Origin: Acidimicrobiaceae bacterium
Lineage (GTDB): Bacteria; Actinomycetota; Acidimicrobiia; Acidimicrobiales; Ilumatobacteraceae
DNA length: 64,000 nt
NCBI GenBank assembly: GCA_012269985.1
Contig: JAAXJF010000011.1
Coordinates: 42,006-106,005 of the forward strand
Reading direction: 5' to 3'
In this document: in pieces, positions 55,372-63,732 of the stretch
Numbering within the stretch: the first letter of the stretch is position 1
How the letters are laid out: every line of letters starts with the position of its first letter
Notes under the pieces: generated by a model
What the model was told of the DNA's origin: nothing
Seen by the model: the letters and a program-made list of their open reading frames with translations, nothing else
The model's database searches: none
Translations under genes and position numbers: made by a program

Positions 55372-56103
55372 CTACTTCCAAGCGAATACAGGCTGTTCCA
55401 TTTCATCAACCCGCGCGTCGTCTGCTGCTCGACCTTCAATGCCGACCCAACGGAATTGAACGAGAACTGCGCCGGTTGGAGCATGAATGAGGTCGCCCCC
55501 GAGCGGAACCTGAACGACCGGGCGATCACTTTCTGGAATGTCGACATAGCGAGGCGAATCATCGCGGCACAGTGCGTGAAGCCCGATTCGGTAGACCGCT
55601 CTGACTTCGTCAGGTGATGGGATGAGCGCCGGGTCTGCACCTCCCCACAGCACCACCGGTGTGATCACATAACCCGACCGTGTTGGATAATCGTCAAGCA
55701 ACCCGAGAACGCTCTCGGCTCCAAGTTCGAGACCGAGTTCTTCATGCAGTTCCCGTAGCGCAGCCTCTTCGACAGTCTCACCTTCATCGATTCGACCGCC
55801 CGGTAACGCCCATTGGGCGGAATGGCTGTTGAGTCGAGATGCTCGGCGGCAGAGCAGGAATGCTGCTCCTCCAGCAACCCCAACCATTCGACCGTCGAGT
55901 CCCTCTACATCGCCGGGCACCATCGACATGTCGCTGAACTCGGGTTCGAGTGGTTGTTCGCCATCGTGCAGCACAGGGTCGGAGTCGACGATGGTGATGG
56001 CGACGGCGGCATGTCGGCGACCTTCGAGTGGGTAGGTGCGTCGGTCGTGGTTCGCAAGGTGGCCGACGATTTGTTCGCGGAGCATTTCGTTGAAGGTGAT
56101 CAT
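55372..56103 (-). CDS. Nudix hydrolase, CoA-pyrophosphatase-like
   Basis: A 243-residue protein from ATG 56103, preceded by GGAAGGTG. The Nudix box is complete: ALPGGRIDEGETVEEAALRE and LHEELGLEL. The N-terminal part with YPLEGRRHAAVAITIVD and the LLCRRAS strand resembles NUDT7/NudL-type CoA pyrophosphatases. Likely a nucleoside-diphosphate-linked substrate; CoA specificity is inferred. Confidence 0.82.
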   Translation of the reverse strand: MITFNEMLREQIVGHLANHDRRTYPLEGRRHAAVAITIVDSDPVLHDGEQPLEPEFSDMSMVPGDVEGLDGRMVGVAGGAAFLLCRRASRLNSHSAQWALPGGRIDEGETVEEAALRELHEELGLELGAESVLGLLDDYPTRSGYVITPVVLWGGADPALIPSPDEVRAVYRIGLHALCRDDSPRYVDIPESDRPVVQVPLGGDLIHAPTGAVLVQFRWVGIEGRAADDARVDEMEQPVFAWK

Positions 56104-56329
56104 CACCTTCCATGGTGTCACTTTGGGTGCTTATTTCTCGCAGGCGCGCTCGTTTTCTCTGGTTTCGGAAGAGGCAACATCCATCGACTGATCTCATTGG
56201 TCAAGGTCTGATGCGATTTCTTGGTGTTGACCATGGGCCCGTTGGCGACGGCGAACGACGAGTTCGAATTGTTGATGTTTTGCTTCGGAGGGTTGCGCAA
56301 AACCCCAGTGAGATGGCAAAAGTGAATGT
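56104..56329. other. Gap before the unknown 56330 gene
   Basis: About 220 bases without a convincing gene. A plus-strand frame through 56214-56345 reads MRFLGVDHGP, RIVDVLLRRVAQNPSEMAKVNV, which looks locally protein-like, then degenerates. It could be the 5' part of the next gene separated by an indel, or chance. No hairpin terminator or clear promoter stands out. Confidence 0.35.
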
Positions 56330-56935
56330 GTGGAAGTTCCAAAAGTTGAGTTCTTCATCGATGAGTACATCGAAATGGTGCTGCAATCCACCAACACGCC
56401 CGACCCGCAGCCGCTGTTTAACGCGATTAACAAGGCATCACCAATTGTGATGCCGCTGATTGGGGACGACCCACGCGTCGTGCAGCCACTCGAACGCCTT
56501 CAGAGCGTCGTTCAAGATAGTTCCAAGCCCAACTCTGGTATTTCTGAGGCTGTTGACGTGCTCCAAGGAATGTTGGACTGCATTCGCGAAAAGATGTGGG
56601 TGAAGCCACTCGAGCATCAAATGGCTGGGGTGCTCGACGAACGGGCCCAAGACGGCGAGTTAGACCGCTGGCATTGGAGGATCTGGAACAACATTTTGTT
56701 GGAGATCGTGGAGAACCACGAGAATCAGGCCAAGGGCGCAACGAGTTTCGAGATCGATGTTGAGAGCATTGCCCAGATGGGTGGCGGTAAGAAGTGGTGG
56801 ATACCGCTGAAAGAACTTGCAGTGCAAGATGCCATCGATGACCTCGTGAGGTGGGGGCTTATTGCGCCGATGCCTCGGATCGACGAAGACGACACGTCTC
56901 CGACGCTGTACGTGATTCACCCACGATGGGTTTGA
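56330..56935 (+). CDS. Hypothetical protein
   Basis: A 201-residue protein from GTG 56330, not recognised. It is mostly helical, with a middle part rich in Trp (DRWHWRIWNNILLEIVENHEN) and a GGGKKWWIPLKELAVQDAIDDLV segment that could be a winged-helix-like end. No signal or membrane segment. The N-terminus is uncertain because the preceding 120 bases contain a protein-like stretch in another frame. Convergent with the Gfo/Idh gene. Confidence 0.6.
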   Translation: MEVPKVEFFIDEYIEMVLQSTNTPDPQPLFNAINKASPIVMPLIGDDPRVVQPLERLQSVVQDSSKPNSGISEAVDVLQGMLDCIREKMWVKPLEHQMAGVLDERAQDGELDRWHWRIWNNILLEIVENHENQAKGATSFEIDVESIAQMGGGKKWWIPLKELAVQDAIDDLVRWGLIAPMPRIDEDDTSPTLYVIHPRWV

Positions 56936-56961
56936 GGGCTGCGTAGCCGAGCAGGCGCTCG

Positions 56962-57912
56962 CTAGTTCGCGAGGATTCCTTCAATGACTCGCTGTACACC
57001 GAGCGCTTCAGCGAACGTCGGCAGATGATGGGTATCGCCGTCGAGCATTGCGGCGAGGCCATCAAGCTGTGCCCGGTAGGCCGCCCACGGGGCGGACGGC
57101 GAGGCATCGATCTCGACAGGCGCCCAGACTCCCTCTGAGTTGGTTGCTTCAACGTTGTACCAGTCGATGATTCGCATTGACTGTTGGGAGCCTCTCACGG
57201 TGAACATCAATGAGTCGACCCCGGCTGAACCGCTTTCGCAGTGCATGGTGAACGGAGCATGACCGGAGTTGAGTCGAGCGGTAACGAGGTTCTCGGCAAG
57301 GTGCATTTCTGGTCGGCGAACAAGGCAGTGTTCGAGGGCCACCTCACCAAATAGTCGTTGCGCAAGAAACACATAGTGTGAGCCAACTTCGCGAATCCAT
57401 CCGCCCTCAGCTGCCTCGGCAAGCCAGGTCGCAGCTGCCTGCCACGCTCTTGGCCACTCGGTGAGGTGCATCATGAACTCCACAGAGACGATGTCACCGA
57501 GTTCGCTGGCCGAAACACGGCGGCCAAGCTCGACGGCCGAGGGTGCGGAACCGAACACGTAGTTAATGGCGCTCGGCAGGCCTGACGATTCGACGAGTTG
57601 AAGAATGTGCTCACTCTCTTCGATGTCAACGCCAAGCGGCTTCTCACAGAAAATTGCGCACTTTGCTGCCACAGCCTGCTCGACGTAGATGGCATGCGCG
57701 GCTGGTGGAACGGCGATATACACGACATCGCAATTGGCAATAACGTCTTCTGGAGTCTCGACCACGTTCTCTGTCGAACGAAACCGATCTTGTGCCTCAG
57801 ATGAGGCGTCCCAGCAGGCCGTCAACTCAAAGCGTTCGTGAAGGTTGAATTGTTCGACGAATCGTGCGCCTACTGTTCCAAGACCGATGATGCCAACGCG
57901 GTGCGTCTTCAT
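56962..57912 (-). CDS. Gfo/Idh/MocA family oxidoreductase
   Basis: A 316-residue NAD(P)-dependent oxidoreductase from ATG 57912 (MKTHRVGIIGLG). The Rossmann motif is GIIGLGTVGARF; the conserved EKP is in IFCEKPLGVDIEES, with Lys as catalytic/cofactor residue; the second domain contains GGWIREVGSHYVFLAQRLFG. Family members act on sugars, inositol or biliverdin-like compounds; substrate not predictable. Divergent from the arsI-like gene, 30 bases apart. Confidence 0.85.
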   Translation of the reverse strand: MKTHRVGIIGLGTVGARFVEQFNLHERFELTACWDASSEAQDRFRSTENVVETPEDVIANCDVVYIAVPPAAHAIYVEQAVAAKCAIFCEKPLGVDIEESEHILQLVESSGLPSAINYVFGSAPSAVELGRRVSASELGDIVSVEFMMHLTEWPRAWQAAATWLAEAAEGGWIREVGSHYVFLAQRLFGEVALEHCLVRRPEMHLAENLVTARLNSGHAPFTMHCESGSAGVDSLMFTVRGSQQSMRIIDWYNVEATNSEGVWAPVEIDASPSAPWAAYRAQLDGLAAMLDGDTHHLPTFAEALGVQRVIEGILAN

Positions 57913-57942
57913 GGCTCCAGTGTGGCTGACATACTGTCTGAG

Positions 57943-58389
57943 ATGCGTATCCAATTAGCGATGAACGTGCGGGACCTTCACGAATCAATAGCGTTTTACA
58001 GCAAGTTATTCGGAGTGCAGCCCTCAAAAGTCAAGGAGGGTTACGCAAACTGGGCCCTTGAAGACCCGCCGTTGAAGTTCGTCATCGTAGAGAACGACAC
58101 TGACCCGTCGGGCACCGTCAACCACTTGGGTGTTGAGGTCGACTCAGCGGAAGAGGTGGTGGAACAAGAGTCGCGGCTTCGTAATGAAGGCCTCGAAACA
58201 AGCGGTATCGACGACACGATTTGTTGTTTCGCGGAGAAGGTTGAAACCTGGGTAGATGACCCAAATGGGCCCCGTTGGGAGTATTACGTGAAGACAGCCG
58301 ACCACGAGACTCAGTTTGCGAACGTAGTTCTGAGTAAGGCACCGATGGGTGGCGGCCGCAACCCAGCCGACGACGCCTGCTGTGGATGA
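57943..58389 (+). CDS. ArsI/CadI-family C-As lyase-like dioxygenase
   Basis: A 148-residue vicinal-oxygen-chelate protein. It has the ArsI/CadI order: MRIQLAMNVRDLHESIAFYSK at the start, VNHLGVEVDS (His), the vicinal Cys pair in DDTICCFAEKVETWVDDP, and GPRWEYYVKTAD (Glu). A C-terminal DDACCG adds another Cys pair. ArsI cleaves the C-As bond of methylarsenicals; CadI responds to cadmium. No arsR or arsenate transporter is adjacent. Its stop overlaps the next start by 8 bases. Confidence 0.85.
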   Translation: MRIQLAMNVRDLHESIAFYSKLFGVQPSKVKEGYANWALEDPPLKFVIVENDTDPSGTVNHLGVEVDSAEEVVEQESRLRNEGLETSGIDDTICCFAEKVETWVDDPNGPRWEYYVKTADHETQFANVVLSKAPMGGGRNPADDACCG

Positions 58390-58795
58390 CCAGCCTCAGG
58401 TGATCTCTGATCGCAACGAGATGGTCCGCTCAATGGACCCTCAGGTTGTTCCTGGAATCTTCGTCTTCGCAACGGTTCCGCAGATCGAATCGGTGCCCGA
58501 CGACGTCGGTGTATATTCGACAGTTCGCGAGGCTGAGGGCCTCTCGGTCGTCATTGCCTATGACGATGCGCACCGTTTTGGTCTCACCGAACCAGTCAAA
58601 TTGGGATGGATCACACTTTCGGTGAACTCATCGCTTGAAGGCGTTGGGTTGACCGCGGCCGTGAGTGGTGTGCTCGCTGAGCACGGCATTGCGTGCAATG
58701 TGATTGCCGGACACCACCATGATCATCTGTTGGTGCCGGTCGGTGAGGTCGATGCAGCGATCCTACTGTTGAAGACGCTTGCTGATCAGCGATAA
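58382..58795 (+). CDS. ACT-domain protein
   Basis: About 137 residues from GTG 58382; ATG 58421 is an alternative. Two ACT-like units: VPGIFVFATVPQIESVPDDV and the second with LGWITLSVNSSLEGVGLTAAVS and GIACNVIAGHHHDHLLVPV. This family (DUF2241/ACT_7-like) is thought to sense amino acids. The His-rich GHHHDH is a family trait. It overlaps the ArsI-like gene start-to-stop and is convergent with nadE (10-base overlap). Confidence 0.78.
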   Translation: MDDQPQVISDRNEMVRSMDPQVVPGIFVFATVPQIESVPDDVGVYSTVREAEGLSVVIAYDDAHRFGLTEPVKLGWITLSVNSSLEGVGLTAAVSGVLAEHGIACNVIAGHHHDHLLVPVGEVDAAILLLKTLADQR

Positions 58796-60462
58796 CCATT
58801 CGTGATCGGAACCCGCCGATCTTTTCCGAAGGCTTTCTCGGTGACGCGAACGCCCGGGGGTGACTGTCGTCGTTTGTACTCGGCGATGTCGACAAGTCGC
58901 GTGATGCGAGAGACCATCTCGGGTTCATGGCCCTCACCGATGATGTCGTGCGCTGTGCGATCATGCTCGACATACAGCGAAAGAATCGGATCGAGCACCT
59001 CGTACGGCGGAAGGCTTTGGTCATCTCGTTGATCGGGACGCAACTCGGCTGATGGCGGCTTCACGATGATGTTGTGAGGGATGACTTCGTCATCGGCACG
59101 CTCATTGACGAGTCGGCAGAGGTCGTACACCTTCAACTTGAGGAGGTCTTTGATGACGGCGTAACCGCCAACCGAATCGCCATAGATCGTGAAATAGCCG
59201 ACGGCAGCCTCGCTCTTATTGCCGGTCGTGAGCACCATCCAGCCGAATTCGTTCGACAGTGCCATCAAGATTTGGCCTCGGCATCGTGATTGAACGTTCT
59301 CCCAGGTGAGCCCGGGCTGGCGTCCGTCGAATGACGAATCGAGCATGTCCATATACGCAGCAAACGCCGGCTCGATCGAGATCGCTCTCATGTCAATGCC
59401 CAAGTTCTTCGCAAGAGCTTCGGCGTCGCTGAGAGAGTGATCAGACGAGTAACGCGACGGCATGGCAACTCCATGCACATGCTCAGCACCAAGAGCATCA
59501 ACCGCAATACACGCGACGAGGGTCGAATCAATTCCACCCGAAAGCCCGATGACGACATCACTGAAGCCGTTCTTGCGGCAGTAATCGCGGGTGCCGACGA
59601 CGAGAGCTTCATAGAGTTCGTCATCTCCCGACATCGAATCGACGATCTCCGCCGGGTTGGACGCGCGTTGCGGAGGCGGTGTCGAAGAGTTGAGAGAAAT
59701 GTTGGGAGTCACGCGGGTGTCGCGGTCCGTGATATCGATGTCGACAACAAGCAGCGATTCAGTGAAGAGAGGTGCTCGAGCAATGAGCTGACCTGAATCA
59801 TCAATGACGAATGATCCACCGTCAAAGACGAGCTCGTCTTGGCCACCCACCTGGTTGACGTACCCGATCGGAACACGAAGTTCGGTGGCGCGCTGAGTGA
59901 TGAGGGTTTCGCGCTCAGAGTCTTTATCGAGGTGATACGGCGATCCGTTAATCGTGACGATTAGTTCTGCTCCGAGATTGACGAGGTCAACATGTGGGCC
60001 GTCATCTATCCAGATGTCTTCACAGATCGACACTCCAACGGGAATACCGTGAACACCGATGAGTTCAAGCGGTTCTGTTCCGGGGGTGAAATACCGCTTT
60101 TCGTCGAACACGCTGTAATTCGGGAGGCTGCGCTTTCGGTAGATGTGTTGGATCTGCCCGTTCGCACAAATCGCTGCGGCATTGCATAAGTTCTCCTCGT
60201 TGCGGTCGACAAATCCGACAATGGCTACGCAATTGCCTGTTGTCGCAGCAAAGTCGTGAAGGGCAGCGAGTTGATCATCAATGAATCGGGGTTTAAGGAG
60301 GAGATCCTCGGGTGGGTAGCCAGTGATGCTGAGTTCTCCGAACGCGACGATCGAGCATTGCCGATTTTCGGCATTTTGGTACGCAGATTTGAGCTGTTCG
60401 AGGTTCGCGCTGATCGCTCCCACGGTGGGGTTGAGTTGGGCGAGCGCGAGCCGGAGGTTCAC
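58786..60462 (-). CDS. nadE: Glutamine-dependent NAD+ synthetase
   Basis: A 558-residue two-domain enzyme that makes NAD from deamido-NAD using glutamine. The N-terminal glutaminase is nitrilase-like with Glu in AFGELSITGYPPEDL, Lys in IYRKRSLPNY and Cys in VGVSICEDIWID. The C-terminal synthetase has the PP-loop VIGLSGGIDSTLVA and TTGNKSEAAVGY. Start GTG 60462 (VNLRLALAQLN) is chosen; TTG 60501 is also open. Follows radA by 57 bases on the same strand. Confidence 0.94.
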   Translation of the reverse strand: MNLRLALAQLNPTVGAISANLEQLKSAYQNAENRQCSIVAFGELSITGYPPEDLLLKPRFIDDQLAALHDFAATTGNCVAIVGFVDRNEENLCNAAAICANGQIQHIYRKRSLPNYSVFDEKRYFTPGTEPLELIGVHGIPVGVSICEDIWIDDGPHVDLVNLGAELIVTINGSPYHLDKDSERETLITQRATELRVPIGYVNQVGGQDELVFDGGSFVIDDSGQLIARAPLFTESLLVVDIDITDRDTRVTPNISLNSSTPPPQRASNPAEIVDSMSGDDELYEALVVGTRDYCRKNGFSDVVIGLSGGIDSTLVACIAVDALGAEHVHGVAMPSRYSSDHSLSDAEALAKNLGIDMRAISIEPAFAAYMDMLDSSFDGRQPGLTWENVQSRCRGQILMALSNEFGWMVLTTGNKSEAAVGYFTIYGDSVGGYAVIKDLLKLKVYDLCRLVNERADDEVIPHNIIVKPPSAELRPDQRDDQSLPPYEVLDPILSLYVEHDRTAHDIIGEGHEPEMVSRITRLVDIAEYKRRQSPPGVRVTEKAFGKDRRVPITNGYR

Positions 60463-60519
60463 AGCGCTAAGGCTAACGATCGCCCGGGAGAACTGTCGCA
60501 ACTGTGCGTGCAGTCGGCG

Positions 60520-61890
60520 CTACAACAAGCCGGCTGCTTCCAACGCCTCGCTCACGCCGCTGACCCGAATGATCTCGATGCTGTCGATCGGTTCGGGCGA
60601 CCGAAGTGGGGCAATGACCCGTGTGAAGCCAAGTCGGTGGGCTTCAGAAAAACGACGATCGGGTTGAGCAACCTGGCGAACCTCTCCGCCGAGACCAACC
60701 TCTCCGAAGACGGCGAGGTCAGGTGGCAGCGGACGGTCGACAATCGACGACGCAATTGCCAGGCTGAGTGCGAGATCAAGCCCGGGCTCGGCGATGCGTA
60801 CACCACCGACGGCTGAGGCGTATACGTCGGTGGCTGTAGTGGGCACATCGCAGTGGCGAGCGAGTACAGCGAGCAACATTGCGAGACGTGACTGGTCGAC
60901 CCCTTGCGCAGTTCGGCGTGCGGGCACACCGGGCGGCGCAACCGAGGTGAGTGCCTGCAATTCGACAATGAGCGGTCGTCGCCCTTCGAGTGTGGGCACA
61001 ACAGCTGAGCCCGGAACTTGCGGTTTGCGATCGGCGAGCAAGAGTTGGCTCGGGTCAGCGACACCAACCAGACCATCGCTTGTCATTTCGAACACGCTGA
61101 GTTCGTTCGTTGATCCAAACCGATGTTTCACCGCGCGAACGAGGCGAAGTGAATGATGACGGTCGCCCTCGAAACTCAACACGGTGTCGACGAGATGCTC
61201 AAGCACTCGCGGACCGGCGAGGTCACCTTCTTTGGTGACGTGCCCGACGAGCACAAGGGGAATCGAGCGACGCTTTGCGAGGTTGACGAGAAACTGGGCG
61301 CAGGCTCGTACTTGTGCCACCGACCCGGGTGCTGACGTCACTACCGGATCTGAAATCATTTGGATGCTGTCGACAATGATGAGCGATGGTTGAGTGCTCT
61401 CGATCGCATCGGCAATTTCACCAAGACCATGTTCGGCGAGCAGCCAGACATCTGACCGAATTGCTCCGAGACGTTCGGCTCGCTGCCGAACTTGTTGAAC
61501 GCTTTCTTCGGCACACACGTACAGCACCGAGCCACTCCATTTATGTGCGGCTTGAAGGAGAAGCGTGCTTTTTCCGATGCCGGGCTCACCGCCAAGCAAC
61601 GTGACGGAGCCATCGACGAATCCACCGCTCAGCACATGATCAAGTTCTGCGATACCGGTGGGCTGCGCCGTTCCAACATCGGTTGTGGTGTCGTCGAGCG
61701 CGACTGGCGGTCGGGCATCTGCCGACGATGGGCGTGGTGCTGATGGCGACGACGTGTCGGCGGCAAGACCGGTGGAGATCACCTCTTCGATGAGCGTGTT
61801 CCACTCGCCGCAGCCCGCACATTGGCCACCCCATTTGGGGTGGTGGGTGCCGCATTCGCTACAGACATGTGACGTCTTTATTTTGCTCAC
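60520..61890 (-). CDS. radA: DNA repair protein RadA
   Basis: A 456-residue RadA (Sms) helicase-like recombinase. The zinc finger is HVCSECGTHHPKWGGQCAGC, Walker A is GGEPGIGKSTLLLQ, and the RadA signature KNRFG appears as VKHRFGSTNEL (His for Asn). The C-terminal Lon-like domain follows (from DVYASAVGGVRI). Start GTG 61890; the open frame further upstream overlaps the divergent cyclophilin gene. Branch migration in recombination repair. Confidence 0.94.
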   Translation of the reverse strand: MSKIKTSHVCSECGTHHPKWGGQCAGCGEWNTLIEEVISTGLAADTSSPSAPRPSSADARPPVALDDTTTDVGTAQPTGIAELDHVLSGGFVDGSVTLLGGEPGIGKSTLLLQAAHKWSGSVLYVCAEESVQQVRQRAERLGAIRSDVWLLAEHGLGEIADAIESTQPSLIIVDSIQMISDPVVTSAPGSVAQVRACAQFLVNLAKRRSIPLVLVGHVTKEGDLAGPRVLEHLVDTVLSFEGDRHHSLRLVRAVKHRFGSTNELSVFEMTSDGLVGVADPSQLLLADRKPQVPGSAVVPTLEGRRPLIVELQALTSVAPPGVPARRTAQGVDQSRLAMLLAVLARHCDVPTTATDVYASAVGGVRIAEPGLDLALSLAIASSIVDRPLPPDLAVFGEVGLGGEVRQVAQPDRRFSEAHRLGFTRVIAPLRSPEPIDSIEIIRVSGVSEALEAAGLL

Positions 61891-61939
61891 CCCTACAGTC
61901 TGGCCGACGGGTGTCACGACGCCGATAGGGTCTGGCGAT

Positions 61940-62512
61940 ATGGCGACACCTTTTCCACTTTTTGACGGCTCCGCACCACGGCAACAGCAGTTCCCTGAGG
62001 CACCAGAGATGGGCATCGACCCGGCGAAGCGATACACCGCGACGATGTCGGTGTCGATTGCGGGGGAGGCAGCCGGGGAGATCGTGATCGCACTCGACGC
62101 AGTGAACGCACCGGTCACCGTCAACAACTTTGTGTTCTTGGCGCTCCATCACTATTTCGATGGTGTGATTTTCCACCGCATCATCAACGGTTTTGTGTGC
62201 CAAGGTGGCGATCCCACCGGAACCGGTCGTGGAGGCCCTGGCTACCGATTTGACGATGAACTACCGAAGCCAGGTCAGTATCAGATCGGTTCGCTTGCCA
62301 TGGCAAACGCTGGCCCGAACACAAATGGCAGCCAGTTCTTCCTCATCAGTGGCCCCAGCGGTGTGCAACTTCCTCCGCTCTACAGTCTTTTTGGTCAAAC
62401 GGTGAAGGGTCTCGAGTTGGTTGAGCGAATGCAGAACGTTCCCACCGCAGCGGGCGATCGTCCGAAAGATGACGTCGTCATCGAGTCGGTGACGATCAGC
62501 GTTGCTGACTGA
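61940..62512 (+). CDS. Cyclophilin-type peptidyl-prolyl isomerase
   Basis: A 190-residue cyclophilin from ATG 61940. After a Gln/Pro-containing leader of about 35 residues the fold is clear: FDGVIFHRIINGFVCQGGDPTGTGRGGPGY (catalytic Arg in FHRI; run seen in parts), MANAGPNTNGSQFFL and YSLFGQTVKGLELVE. No signal peptide or lipobox, so likely cytoplasmic. Divergent from radA (49-base gap). Confidence 0.93.
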   Translation: MATPFPLFDGSAPRQQQFPEAPEMGIDPAKRYTATMSVSIAGEAAGEIVIALDAVNAPVTVNNFVFLALHHYFDGVIFHRIINGFVCQGGDPTGTGRGGPGYRFDDELPKPGQYQIGSLAMANAGPNTNGSQFFLISGPSGVQLPPLYSLFGQTVKGLELVERMQNVPTAAGDRPKDDVVIESVTISVAD

Positions 62513-62526
62513 ACGAGTCGGGTCGG

Positions 62527-63732
62527 GTGACCGCTACCCGTCGGTTATCGATTTCGCAAGCCCGCCGAGCGGCGCTTGCTGCACAGGGCTTCCATCGCGA
62601 TCGTCCCCTTGGGAGAGTTGACCGCCGTCATTTGCGTCGAGCGTTCGACGACATGGGAATCATCCAGATCGATTCGGTCAACGTGTTGGTGCGAAGCCAA
62701 GAACTTCCCATCTTCGCTCGTCTCGGACCACACGACCGGTCGCTGATTCCCGCAGCGACAGGCCGCAGCGAGATCTTCGAATACTGGGTGCACGAGGCAA
62801 GTCATGTGCCAGCTTCACAGCACCGGTTGCTTCGCTGGCGAATGTGCCAGCCTCACGCGTGGAAGGGTGTCAACCGAATCGGCTCCGAACGTCCTGATCT
62901 CGTCACTCGGGTTCTTTCCACTATCGGTAGCGACGGCCCGATGACGGCTGGTGAGCTGTCTCCGCGGAAGACCCCTAAGGGTGAGTGGTGGGATTGGGAT
63001 TCAGCCAAAGCTGCATTGGAGTTTCTGTTTTGGAAAGGGGAGGTTGCAGCTACTCGGCGAGCCTCAGACTTTGCTCGGCTGTATGACCTGCCCGAACGAG
63101 TGCTTCCCGCATCTGCCCTCGAGGCCCCGACCCCAGACGAAGATGACGCTCGGCGAGAGCTGATACTGCAGGCAGTACGACACCTCGGTGTTGGAACCCT
63201 CCACGACATTGCCGACTATCACCGTCAGCGTCTTACCGATATTCGCTCGCATGTTGCATCGCTGGTGCAGAGCGGAGATGTCGTTGAAGTTTCTGTCGAC
63301 GGCTGGTCACAGCCCGCGTATGCGCTCCCCAATTTGTACATTCCGCAGACGGTCGACGCTCGCGCACTGTTGAGCCCATTTGATCCTGTTGTGTGGTTTC
63401 GCGATCGCGATGAACGATTATTTGATCTCCACTACCGAATCGAGATCTATACCCCTGCGGCGAAGCGTCGGTATGGCTACTACGTGTTGCCGTTTCTGCT
63501 CGGAGATCGCATAGTCGGCCGTTTCGATCTCAAAGCTGACCGTGCCCGACAGACGCTGTTGGTTCAGGCTTCATGGGTTGAGGCCGCTGACGATACGACG
63601 GTGCGTCGACAGGAGATCGCCCGTGCCGCTACCGAAGAGTTGCAGATGATGGCTGTGTGGCTCGGGATCGGTGAGATCGAGGTGGTCGCCCGTGGGTCGC
63701 TGGCTGCGGAAATGCGGGCGACGTCAGGCTGA
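62527..63732 (+). CDS. YcaQ-type winged-helix DNA glycosylase
   Basis: A 401-residue protein of the YcaQ/AlkX (HTH_42) family, which unhooks interstrand crosslinks from DNA. The catalytic QxD is IIQIDSVNVLVRS near residue 45, and the EIFEYWVHEASHVP block follows. Winged-helix repeats occupy the middle and the beta domain is at the end (YVLPFLLGDRIVGRFDLKADR). Start GTG 62527, 15 bases after the cyclophilin gene. Ends overlapping the convergent MpaB-like fragment by 9 bases. Confidence 0.9.
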   Translation: MTATRRLSISQARRAALAAQGFHRDRPLGRVDRRHLRRAFDDMGIIQIDSVNVLVRSQELPIFARLGPHDRSLIPAATGRSEIFEYWVHEASHVPASQHRLLRWRMCQPHAWKGVNRIGSERPDLVTRVLSTIGSDGPMTAGELSPRKTPKGEWWDWDSAKAALEFLFWKGEVAATRRASDFARLYDLPERVLPASALEAPTPDEDDARRELILQAVRHLGVGTLHDIADYHRQRLTDIRSHVASLVQSGDVVEVSVDGWSQPAYALPNLYIPQTVDARALLSPFDPVVWFRDRDERLFDLHYRIEIYTPAAKRRYGYYVLPFLLGDRIVGRFDLKADRARQTLLVQASWVEAADDTTVRRQEIARAATEELQMMAVWLGIGEIEVVARGSLAAEMRATSG

